Of a stretch of DNA of 64,000 nucleotides, positions 1 through 8,400 are shown in pieces. The stretch is from Aminivibrio pyruvatiphilus (lineage in GTDB: Bacteria > Synergistota > Synergistia > Synergistales > Aminobacteriaceae). Under the pieces are notes generated by a model that was not told the origin of the DNA, made no database searches, and worked only from the letters and a program-made list of their open reading frames with translations. The position numbers and the translations under genes are program-made. The stretch spans positions 62,001 to 126,000 of the forward strand of contig NZ_SORI01000001.1 in NCBI RefSeq assembly GCF_004366815.1. The letters run 5' to 3'. Within the stretch, counting starts at the first letter, position 1. Each line of letters starts with the position of its first letter.

Positions 1-540
1 TACCGGGACAGGAAAGTCCGGGTGCTCAACGGGGTCCACACGGCTTCCGTCCCCGTGGCCCTTCTCGCCGGGGTGGAATACGTCAGGGACTTCGTGGAGG
101 ATGATCGTTTCGCTCCCAGGCTGAGGAGCCTGGTGCACGACGAAATTGTCCCCGCCTTTTCCGACGATGCCGAGGCGCACCAGTACGGCGAGGATGTTCT
201 CGAGCGGTTCAGGAATCCGGCCCTGGAGCACGCGTTCCGGTCCATCGCCCTCAACTCGGTGGCCAAGTCGAACACAAGGCTCCGGCCCACCCTTGAGGGG
301 TACTTCGAGAAATTCGGCGAGCTGCCCCCCGTCCTGACGGAATGCATCGCCGCCATGACGGAACTGTATGACTGTGACGGCGTGAAGGATCTTCCCGGAG
401 GTCCACTGGAGCTTTCCGACTTCCGCCAGCTTCGGGGCCGGAGCCTCGGGGAAATGACCGACAGCTTTTTCCCCGGCCTTGCCCCGTCCCTCAGAACAGC
501 TCTTATCGACAGGCTCGGCGAGCTGCGGGAACGCACATAG
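1..540 (+). CDS. uxaB: Tagaturonate reductase (altronate oxidoreductase), C-terminal part
   Basis: The 5' end lies outside the window; the reading frame is open from base 1 and 179 residues are visible. It begins with a KVRVLNGVHT segment, the active-site region of the polyol/mannitol dehydrogenase superfamily, followed by the RFRNP and IALNSVAKSNTR blocks seen in UxaB. The enzyme reduces D-tagaturonate to D-altronate with NADH in hexuronate breakdown, in the cytoplasm. The convergent neighbouring operon carries uxaC and a TRAP transporter, which supports UxaB over mannitol dehydrogenase. A fructuronate or mannonate reductase cannot be excluded without the N-terminus. Confidence 0.82.
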   Translation, partial: YRDRKVRVLNGVHTASVPVALLAGVEYVRDFVEDDRFAPRLRSLVHDEIVPAFSDDAEAHQYGEDVLERFRNPALEHAFRSIALNSVAKSNTRLRPTLEGYFEKFGELPPVLTECIAAMTELYDCDGVKDLPGGPLELSDFRQLRGRSLGEMTDSFFPGLAPSLRTALIDRLGELRERT

Positions 541-573
541 GATGTTCTTTTCCGAATCCGGAGACAAAAACGA

Positions 574-602
574 CCCGGCCTTTCCGCTGAAGAAAGGCCG
601 GG
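574..602. terminator. Bidirectional intrinsic terminator between convergent genes
   Basis: A perfect 11-bp stem (574-584 with 592-602, seven-base loop) separates uxaB from the convergent dctM. Pyrimidine-rich sequence follows on the + side (ctgttcttt) and T-rich sequence on the - side. It probably ends both transcripts. Confidence 0.75.
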
Positions 603-626
603 CTGTTCTTTCCGCCGGTGGGCTGC

Positions 627-1928
627 CTATTTCCCCATGACCAGTTCGGGAACGAAGAGGACCACCTGGGGGACGAAGGTAATGAGCAGCAGCACCGCCA
701 CCATGGCCGCATAGAAGGGCAGCATGGCCCGGGTCGCCTTCTCGAGGGAGATCTTTCCCACCGCGCAGCCCACGAAGAGGGCCGAGCCTACGGGCGGCGT
801 GCAGAGCCCGATGCCCAGGTTGAGCATCATCATGATGCCGAACTGGACGGGGTGCATGCCCAGGGTCCCCACCACCACGGGGAAGAGGATCGGGGTGGTG
901 ATGAGGATCAGGGGGGCCATGTCCATGATGCAGCCAAGGGCGAGGAGAAGCAGGTTGACGAGGAGCAGCAGGAGTACCGGGCTGTCGGTGACTGAAAGCA
1001 GGGCGCTTGTGGCCAGGGCGGGGATCTTCAGGTAGGAGAGCAGCCATCCGAAGGCCTTCGCCGCCGCGATGAGGCTCATCACCATGGCCAGGGTCTTGAG
1101 GGAGGAATAGAGGATCTTGTTCATCCGCGACAGGGGGATTTCCCTGTAGACGAAGAAGGTGACGAAGAAGGCGTAGACGCAGGCCACCGCCGCCGACTCC
1201 GTGGCGGTGAAAACGCCCGAGATGACGCCGCCGATGATGATGACGGCGGTGAAGATTCCGAGGACAGCCTCCCGGGAGATCCTCAGGGCTTCTCTCCAGG
1301 TACAGGGCTTTTCCTTGGGGTAGTCCCGCTTCACTGCGATGATGTAGCTGGTGATCATGAGAGCGATGCCGAGGATGACGCCCGGGACGAAGCCGCCGAG
1401 GAAGAGCCGCCCCACGGAAACGCCCCCCGCGGCGAGGGAATAGATGATCATGTTGTGGCTCGGCGGGATGATGATGCCCTGGCAGGCGCTTGTGACGGTG
1501 ACCGCCACGGAGTAGTCGGCGTCGTACCCTTCCTTCTTCATCATGGGGATGAGGATGGTGCCGATGGAGGATACGTCCGCCACGGCGGAGCCCGATATGC
1601 CGCCGAAGAACATGCTCGCCAGCACGTTCACCTGGGCAAGGCCTCCCCGGACCCTCCCCACGAGAAGGTTGGAGAAGGCGATGAGCCGCCGGGAGATCCC
1701 ACCCTCGCCCATCATCTCACCGGCGATGATGAAGAACGGGATGGCGAGGAGGGAAAAGGAATTCACCCCCTGGACCATCTGCTGCATGACGGCCATGAGA
1801 GGGATTTTCAGGTACATGGCGGTAATGATGGATGAAACCGCCAGGGAAAAAGTGATGGGCACCTTGAGGACCAGGAAGACTCCGAAAGAGCCGAGGAGCA
1901 GCCAGGAAGCGAAAGTCGTGTCAGGCAT
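627..1928 (-). CDS. dctM: TRAP transporter large permease subunit (DctM family), hexuronate operon
   Basis: A 433-residue, very hydrophobic protein of the DctM/IT superfamily with about 12 predicted membrane segments. Family-typical stretches are visible: AIPFFIIAGEMM, FGGISGSAVADVSSIG, IIIPPSHNMIIYS and GLCTPPVGSALFVG. It is the sodium-coupled transport subunit in the inner membrane. I chose the ATG at 1928 (MPDTTF), which overlaps the dctQ stop by eight bases in an ATGCCTGA arrangement; a longer in-frame extension upstream lies inside dctQ. Last gene of a uxaC-dctP-dctQ-dctM operon, so hexuronate (glucuronate/galacturonate) is the likely substrate. Confidence 0.93.
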   Translation of the reverse strand: MPDTTFASWLLLGSFGVFLVLKVPITFSLAVSSIITAMYLKIPLMAVMQQMVQGVNSFSLLAIPFFIIAGEMMGEGGISRRLIAFSNLLVGRVRGGLAQVNVLASMFFGGISGSAVADVSSIGTILIPMMKKEGYDADYSVAVTVTSACQGIIIPPSHNMIIYSLAAGGVSVGRLFLGGFVPGVILGIALMITSYIIAVKRDYPKEKPCTWREALRISREAVLGIFTAVIIIGGVISGVFTATESAAVACVYAFFVTFFVYREIPLSRMNKILYSSLKTLAMVMSLIAAAKAFGWLLSYLKIPALATSALLSVTDSPVLLLLLVNLLLLALGCIMDMAPLILITTPILFPVVVGTLGMHPVQFGIMMMLNLGIGLCTPPVGSALFVGCAVGKISLEKATRAMLPFYAAMVAVLLLITFVPQVVLFVPELVMGK

Positions 1929-2442
1929 CGGGAGCGCACCTCCCCCCGGAGAGCTTTTCGTCCATGCCGGCATCTCCCTTGTCCAGGCCGAACAGGTTCA
2001 TGAATCCCTCGTAGAACACCAGGATGCCCGAGAGGACCAGGGGAAAGTACATCACCGAGGCGGGCATTTCGGTGGCCGGGAGGATGGACCTGCTCGTGAA
2101 CTGAACGAGGATCCATCCATAGCGGACCATGATGAATCCGAGAAAGAGGGTGACAAGATCCGTGAGCTTCGCCAGGACAAAGTCCGTCCGGGGGGAAATC
2201 CGCTCCGGAAGAAGGCAGAGGCTGATATGAAGACGGTGTTTCACTCCCAGGGCAAGGGAGATGAAGGTGAACCAGACCACGATGACGATGGAAACTTCCT
2301 CGGACCACGGAATGCCCGAGTTCAGGACGTATCGCATGAAGACGTTGGCGAAGATGAGGACCACCATGGCCGGGAGAAGCAGTTTCGCGAAGGCCACGAG
2401 GGTGAGATGAATGAATCTGAAGACGGCAGTGAAAAATTTCAA
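1921..2442 (-). CDS. dctQ: TRAP transporter small permease subunit (DctQ family)
   Basis: A 173-residue membrane protein with four predicted helices and the DctQ pattern (VFMRYVLNSGIPWSEEVS, then a charged loop and VLSGILVFYEGFMNLFGL). It pairs with DctM to form the membrane part of the transporter. It starts 62 bases after dctP and overlaps dctM by eight bases, so DctQ and DctM are probably translationally coupled. The C-terminal tail of about 15 residues is poorly conserved in type. Confidence 0.9.
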   Translation of the reverse strand: MKFFTAVFRFIHLTLVAFAKLLLPAMVVLIFANVFMRYVLNSGIPWSEEVSIVIVVWFTFISLALGVKHRLHISLCLLPERISPRTDFVLAKLTDLVTLFLGFIMVRYGWILVQFTSRSILPATEMPASVMYFPLVLSGILVFYEGFMNLFGLDKGDAGMDEKLSGGRCAPDA

Positions 2443-2468
2443 AATTTTACCCCCCCGGAAAGGAAAAA

Positions 2469-2494
2469 GGGGAAAGCCTGTACAGGCTTTCCCC
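2469..2494 (-). terminator. Intercistronic hairpin after dctP (perfect 26-base palindrome)
   Basis: Between dctP and dctQ lies a perfect inverted repeat with arms ggggaaagcctg / caggctttcccc. On the - strand it is followed by a T-rich run (TTTTTCCTTT). It looks like a partial terminator or a 3' stability hairpin that lets the binding protein be made in excess over the membrane subunits. Equivalent hairpins follow the other three dctP genes in this window. Confidence 0.65.
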
Positions 2495-2504
2495 TGCGGG
2501 ACAG

Positions 2505-3485
2505 CTATTTCACTTCCTGAATCTTCCTGACCACTGCCTGCAGTTCAGGCTTCAGCTCCGAATACAGGGGCTCCATGGCCTTCTGGAACTCTGCCACGGC
2601 TTCAGGGGTGAGGTGGGTGATTATGGACCCGGCGGCGGTGACTTTTTCCTCGGACACCTTCTCGAACTCCTTCCAGAGCTTGATCTGGAAGGGCATGGAA
2701 TCCTTCGCAGACTTCCTGATGATCTCCTGGTCTTCCTTCGAGAGCCTGTCCATGGTGATCTTGCTGGCGATCAGGATCTCGGGAACCCTGGTATGGCCGT
2801 CGAGGGTGAAGTATTTCGCCACCTCGTAGTGGCTCGTGGAGAAGTAGCTGGGCCAGTTGTTCTCGGCCCCTTCGATGACGCCTGTCTGGAGGGCGCTGTA
2901 CACCTCGCCGAAGGGCATGGGGGTGGGAACGGCGCCGAGGGCGGAGACCAGCCCCATCATGAGCTTGCTTTCCTGGACGCGGATCTTCAGTCCCTTCAGG
3001 TCGGCCACGGACTTGATCTCTCTCTTGGAGTTGTAGAAATTCCGGGCGCCGGAGTCATACCATGCCAGTCCCACGAAGTTGGCGGGCTCGAGGCTGTTCA
3101 GGAATTCTTCGCCGATGGGACCGTTGAGGACCTTCCACATATGTTCCTCGTCCCGGTAGAGGTAGGGCATCTGAAGGGCGTCGAAGGCCGGGGCGAAGGC
3201 GGCGAGAGGAGAGATGCTCACCCTGGTGAAGTCCACGGCTCCGAACTGCACCTGCTCGATGACGGCCTTTTCCTCGCCGAGCTGCTTGCTGTGGTAGACC
3301 TCGATCTTGATCCTGCCGCCGGTGCGTTCCTCCACCAGCCGGGCGAACTCCATGTCGCCCTTGGTGGTGGGGTAATCCGCCACGTGGGTTTCCCCGAGGC
3401 GGAGCACCATCTCCGGAGCCGCCGCCGCCGGAAGGGCCGAAACCGCAACTGCGAGAACAGCGAGAACCAAAAGGAACCGTTTCAT
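2505..3485 (-). CDS. dctP: TRAP transporter periplasmic substrate-binding protein (DctP family)
   Basis: 326 residues with a clear Sec signal peptide (MKRFLLVLAVLAVAVSALPAAAA, cut after about residue 22). The mature part has DctP signatures: the early GETHVADYPTT, the VQESKLMMGLVSALGAVPTPMPFGEVYSALQTGVIEGAENN block (about 165-207, with the conserved arginine position that binds carboxylates), and the helical C-terminus. It captures an organic acid in the periplasm. Start ATG at 3485 follows an aggagg-type site. Its place after uxaC suggests a hexuronate ligand, which is inference. Confidence 0.93.
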   Translation of the reverse strand: MKRFLLVLAVLAVAVSALPAAAAPEMVLRLGETHVADYPTTKGDMEFARLVEERTGGRIKIEVYHSKQLGEEKAVIEQVQFGAVDFTRVSISPLAAFAPAFDALQMPYLYRDEEHMWKVLNGPIGEEFLNSLEPANFVGLAWYDSGARNFYNSKREIKSVADLKGLKIRVQESKLMMGLVSALGAVPTPMPFGEVYSALQTGVIEGAENNWPSYFSTSHYEVAKYFTLDGHTRVPEILIASKITMDRLSKEDQEIIRKSAKDSMPFQIKLWKEFEKVSEEKVTAAGSIITHLTPEAVAEFQKAMEPLYSELKPELQAVVRKIQEVK

Positions 3486-3525
3486 TCAATCTCCTCCTTT
3501 AAATTTTGAAATAGAAGCCTTGCTT

Positions 3526-3554
3526 ATTGTAGTCGGCCTATTCCGAAAACGCAA
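3526..3554 (-). promoter_or_regulatory. Candidate internal promoter for dctPQM
   Basis: On the - strand, TTGCGT (3549-3554) and TACAAT (3526-3531) are separated by exactly 17 bases, about 40 bases upstream of dctP and just after uxaC. It would allow transporter expression apart from uxaC. Confidence 0.45.
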
Positions 3555-3587
3555 TCAGAGGCCGGCTCTGTATGAAAATGCGTTTTG

Positions 3588-5000
3588 TCAGGCGGAATGG
3601 AGCCGGAAGTACTCCTTCGCGTTGTTCCAGCAGATGTCCCGGACCATGCCGCCCAGCAGGGCATAGTCCTCCGGAATCTCGCCCCTTTCCACGTCGCCGC
3701 CGATGATATTGCAGAGAATTCTCCGGAAGTACTCGTGTCTCGGGTAGGAGAGAAGGCTCCTGGAATCGGTGAGCATTCCCACGAATCCCGAGAGCACGCC
3801 CACGGAGGAGAGAGCCTCGATCTGCCTGGTCATGCCGTCCTTCGTGTCGGTGAACCACCAGGCGGAGCCCATCTGCATCTTTCCCGGCGCCGACCCGTCC
3901 TGGAAGCACCCAAGGATGGAGGGGATCATGTCGTTGTCCCTGGGGTTCAGGGAGTACACGATGGTCTTTGCCAGCTTTCCGGTCCTCTCCAGCCTGTCGA
4001 GGAGCCGCACGAGGGGGCGCCCCTGCTCGAAGTCGCCCATGGCGTCGTATCCCGTGTCGGGCCCGAGCTTTGTCAGCATCCGGGAGTTGTTGTTCCTCAG
4101 CGCTCCCAGGTGGAGCTGCTGGGTCCACCCCTGGGAGGCGTCCATGGACAGAAGTTCGTAGAGCACCGCCGAGCGGAACCTGAGGAGGGGTTCCCCGGAG
4201 AGGGCACGGCCGCTCCTGAGAATGGCGAAGGAGGTTTCCACCTCTTCCGATGTCCAGTCGGAGGCGTAGCAGGTTTCGATGCCGTAGTCGGAGAGGCGGC
4301 ATCCGTTGTCGTGGAAGAACTGGTGTCTCTTCCAGAGGCATTCGATGAACCGGCCGAAGGAGTCGATCTTCACCTCCGCCAGTTCCGCCAGCCGGTCAAG
4401 CCAGGGATTGAACTTCTCCGGGAGGTGTCCTTCCAGGGCCCTGTCGGGCCGGAAGGCTGGAGCGACAATGGTCTCGAAGCCGCTCTCCCGAATCTGTCTG
4501 TGCTCCTCGAGGGTGGAGGAGGGATCGTCGGTGGTGCAGAGGGCCTCCACCTTGAATTTCCTGATCAGGGATCTCGCGGAGTATTCCTTCTTCCCGAGGA
4601 GGGCGGTGCAGTGGCTGTAAATCTCGCCCGCGGTGTCGGGATTCAGGAGTTCGTTCACGCCGAAGACCCTCTGGAGTTCGAGATGGGTCCAGTGGTAGAG
4701 AGGGTTGCGGACGATCCGGGGTACCACCCCCGCCCAGGCGGCGAACTTGTCCTCGTCCGGGGCGTCGCCGGTGATGAACCGTTCGTCCACGCCGCAGGCC
4801 CTCATGGCCCTCCACTTGTAGTGGTCGCCTCCGAGCCAGATTTCCGTGAGGTTCTTGAACTGCCTGTCCGAGAGGATGTCCGAGGGGGGGATGTGGCAGT
4901 GGTAGTCGAAGATGGGCATGGGCGCCGCGTATTCATGGTAGAGTTTCTGGGCGGGCTTGGATTCGAGAAGGAAATCCTTGTCCAGGAATTTTTTCGCCAT
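3588..5000 (-). CDS. uxaC: Glucuronate (uronate) isomerase
   Basis: 470 residues, the usual UxaC length. The N-terminus contains IFDYHCHIPPSDI with the metal-ligand pair H34/H36 of the amidohydrolase fold, followed by LTEIWLGGDHYKWRAMRACGV and the later CTTDDPSSTLEEH and YASDWTSEEVET blocks typical of uronate isomerases. It converts D-glucuronate to D-fructuronate and D-galacturonate to D-tagaturonate. I chose the ATG at 5000 because GGAGGAG lies eight bases upstream; an in-frame extension of 31 codons has no site. It opens the operon with the TRAP transporter and supplies the substrate of UxaB at the window start. Confidence 0.95.
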   Translation of the reverse strand: MAKKFLDKDFLLESKPAQKLYHEYAAPMPIFDYHCHIPPSDILSDRQFKNLTEIWLGGDHYKWRAMRACGVDERFITGDAPDEDKFAAWAGVVPRIVRNPLYHWTHLELQRVFGVNELLNPDTAGEIYSHCTALLGKKEYSARSLIRKFKVEALCTTDDPSSTLEEHRQIRESGFETIVAPAFRPDRALEGHLPEKFNPWLDRLAELAEVKIDSFGRFIECLWKRHQFFHDNGCRLSDYGIETCYASDWTSEEVETSFAILRSGRALSGEPLLRFRSAVLYELLSMDASQGWTQQLHLGALRNNNSRMLTKLGPDTGYDAMGDFEQGRPLVRLLDRLERTGKLAKTIVYSLNPRDNDMIPSILGCFQDGSAPGKMQMGSAWWFTDTKDGMTRQIEALSSVGVLSGFVGMLTDSRSLLSYPRHEYFRRILCNIIGGDVERGEIPEDYALLGGMVRDICWNNAKEYFRLHSA

Positions 5001-5044
5001 AGCGTCTCCTCCTTGCTGGTGGTTTCGTACTTTGAAAATGTATT

Positions 5045-5058
5045 TTACTCTATGGTAA
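5045..5058. promoter_or_regulatory. Weak inverted repeat upstream of uxaC
   Basis: TTAC-N6-GTAA sits about 45 bases upstream of the uxaC start in AT-rich sequence that should hold its promoter (a TAAAAT-like -10 on the - strand overlaps it). Arms are only four bases, so this is a weak operator candidate. The rest of 5059-5347 shows no gene or clear signal. Confidence 0.25.
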
Positions 5059-5347
5059 GAATTTTTGCACTGGGAAATCGAAAAACTATACACGACGGAA
5101 GCTGTATCAGAATTTGAAGGAGTAGATATTGAGGTATCAGGAGAAAAAAGGTTTGGGAACCTTTCCGGAAGTGTCCAGGGTGGCCCGCCTCAGGGAACCG
5201 GTGATTGTTTCCGGACTTTTTCCCGTGAGCGGCGGGTAAAGGTGTTCCCCGGTATATCGATTTCCTGCGGAAAAATTTCACCTGCAATATCCATCTCTGC
5301 TTTGAGATGACTATATTCCTGTCCCTTTACACCCTGTGCAGGCGGGC

Positions 5348-5376
5348 TTGACAATCCCCCACTCAAAATATAAAAT
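5348..5376 (+). promoter_or_regulatory. Near-consensus sigma-70 promoter for the glucan synthase gene
   Basis: TTGACA (5348-5353), a 17-base spacer and TAAAAT (5371-5376), followed by a strikingly AT-rich stretch to about 5410. The start of the giant gene is about 80 bases further on, after an AAGGAG site. The AT-rich patch stands out in otherwise GC-rich DNA. Confidence 0.75.
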
Positions 5377-5462
5377 AATCAATAATATAAATAATATTCT
5401 ATTTTTTATAAACGTGATCTGAGCGCCTTCCTTCCTCAGGTTCCGCAGAAGGAGACATCACA

Positions 5463-8400
5463 ATGGACAGCAAATCCCTTTGGAAAAAAATCTTGTCCTT
5501 CATGAGTTTGCGAAGGTTGCGTTCCACATACATGAGCGGTGCAGAAGATTCTGCAGTGTATAATTCCCGCGGAAAACAGTTTTTCGGACGGGCTCAGGAA
5601 GTCTCCTTCGGAACAGAGCTGTTCAGTGCAGATCAGATGGAGCAGCATGGGAAAATTCTTGCGCGCAGGCATCGTGTGCAGTCCGGACATCCACGGGATT
5701 CTCTTCTGCCTCTGCTGGATGGAAACGAGAAGCTCCTGCGTGAAGCTTACGGCCAGATGGAGGATGACGCCGAGGCCGGGCGCAGGATAGTGCCGGCCGG
5801 AGAATGGCTGCTCGACAACTTTCATTTGATCGAAGAACAGATCAGGACGGCCAGGCGGCATTTGCCGAAGGGATACAGCCGGGAACTGCCGTATTTGACA
5901 GGCGATTCGGCGGAGGAGTTCCCGCGGGTGTACGACATAGCCAGGGAGACGATTTCGCATTGCGACGGGCGGGTGGATCCGGAAAACCTCGTCCGCTTCG
6001 TCAAGTCCTATCTGTCGGTGACGACGCTCAAGCTGGGGGAGCTCTGGGCTATCCCGATCATGCTGAGGCTGGCGCTGATAGAGAACCTCAGGCAGGTTGC
6101 GGATCGGCTGATTGCTGCGCGCGCGTATCGCAACCTTGCGGAATTCTGGGCCGACCGGATGATCCATGTGGCGTCGGAGGATCCAAAGAACCTGATTCTG
6201 CCGATCGCCGATATGGCTCGTTCAAATCCGCCCATGGACGCTTCCTTTGTCGCAGAGCTGACTCGCCGGCTACAGGGACAGGGGACCGCTCTGACTCTGC
6301 CTTTGACGTGGATGGAGCAGCAGCTGTCGGAGAACGGCCTGACGATCGAACAGTGCGTGCGCTCCGAAAATCAGAGGCAGACGGTGGATCAGGCTTCTAT
6401 ACGCAACAGCATAGGCAGCCTCCGTTTTCTGGGGGCGATGGACTGGCGCAAGTTCGTCGAGACGATGAGTATCGTGGAGCAAACCCTGGAAGAGGATCCC
6501 GCCGGGATCTACCGCAGGATGGATTTTACCACCCGCGACCGGTATCGCCATGTTGTGGCGCGGATCGCAAAGAACAGTCCGTGTTCCGAGATTGACGTTG
6601 CCCGCAAGGCGATTCAGCTTGCCCGCGAAGGAGCGGCCGAAAGAGGCGACGGCGACAGAACGGCACACGTGGGATTCTATTTGATCGACGAAGGAACGGC
6701 TCGTCTTGAACGCGAGTCGGGGGGCCGCTTTTCACTTGCGTTCGGAGCGGCCGGACTTTGCCGCCGCTGCCCATTGGCGCTCTATCTCGTGAGTATCCTG
6801 CTGCTGACCGCTGTTCTCTCGGGAGGGCTCGTCGCGAAAACCCTCCTCGACGGGACGGCGACAGGTGCGGCCATTCTGCTTGGACTGCTTTCCTTCCTCT
6901 GCGCCGGTCACCTGTCGATCGCACTTGCGAACTGGCTGGCGACGCTGATGGCTTCGCCGCGCCTGCTGCCGCGCATGGACCTCTCCGGGGGCATACCGGC
7001 GGAGCTGCTGACCCTGGCAGTTACCCCGACCATGTTCAGCAGCGTTTCCGGCGTTGAAGAGCTGGTCGCGGCAATGGAAGTCCGCTTCCTGGCCAATAGG
7101 GACGATCACCTCCTCTTTGGCCTGCTCACTGACTTTCCGGATGCCGCGGAAAAAACGCTGCCGGAAGATGCGTTCCTCCTGAAGACCGCCCGGGAAAGAA
7201 TCGAGGCGCTGAATGAAAAGTACCGGAGGGCGGAGAGAGATATTTTCTTCCTGTTCCATCGCCCCCGCCGCTGGAATCCACAGGAAGGCGTGTGGATGGG
7301 GTACGAGCGAAAAAGAGGCAAGCTCGCCGCTTTGAACGCGTTCCTTCGCGGCGGCGGCGAGGATGCTTTCGCCCTCGTCGTGGGAGAGATATCCGGACTG
7401 TCCGGGGTGAAGTATGTAATCACCCTGGACACAGATACACAGCTGCCCCGCGATTCAGCCCGGCAGTTTGTCGGCGTCATGGCGCATCCGCTCAATCGGG
7501 CGAGGTACGATGAAGAGCGCAGGCGGGTAACGGCCGGGTACGGCATTCTGCAGCCGCGCGTGGCGGTGAGCATTATCGGAACGAACCGGTCGAGGTATGC
7601 GCGCCTGTGGACGAGTGAACTCGGCATCGATCCGTATACAAGGGCCGTCTCCGACGTGTATCAGGACCTTTTCGGCGAAGGTTCCTTCATCGGCAAGGGG
7701 ATCTATGATATCGACGCGTTCGAGCTGGCTTTGAGAGGGCGCTTTCCCGAAAACCGCATTCTCAGCCACGATCTCCTGGAGGGGTGCTACGCCAGGGCCG
7801 GACTGTTGAGCGACGTACAGCTCTACGAAGAGTATCCGTCTCGCTACCAGGCTGATGTGAGCCGGCGTCACCGATGGATTCGCGGTGACTGGCAGATTGC
7901 GCAGTGGTGCTTGCCGCGGGTTCCGGAAGCGGACGGGAGGCTGCGGAAAAATCCGCTCTCCATGCTCTCCCGCTGGAAGATCTTCGACAATCTTCGGCGC
8001 AGCCTGATGGCACCGGCGCTGATGCTCCTGCTGGCGGCGGGCTGGTTTCTTTCTCCCTCGCCTCTATTCTGGACACTTGCGGCGGCGGGTGTCATCCTGA
8101 TCCCTTCTTTCATCTCCTCCGCCCTGAACCTCTTTTCAAAACCGAACGATGTCGCTCCCCGGCAGCACTTTGCCGCTGCTCTGGATTCGGCGGCGAGGGG
8201 CCTGGCCCGGGACGCGTTTACGTTCATCTGCCTGCCCTACGAGGCGTTCTTCAGCATGGACGCGATAATGCTGACGCTTGTCAGGATGGCGGTCACGAAA
8301 AAAACGATGCTCGAATGGAATCCGTCGGGAGGTCCGGAGCGTGCCGGGCACGCGGATCTCAGGGAGGCGTATCGGACTATGTGGAGTGCGCCGGTTACGG

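Noticed and set aside
618-5117. Long open frames on the + strand opposite the dctM-dctP-uxaC genes
   Set aside because: Their proteins are rich in Gly, His, Asp and Glu and mirror the codon pattern of the genes on the other strand; no site or known domain.
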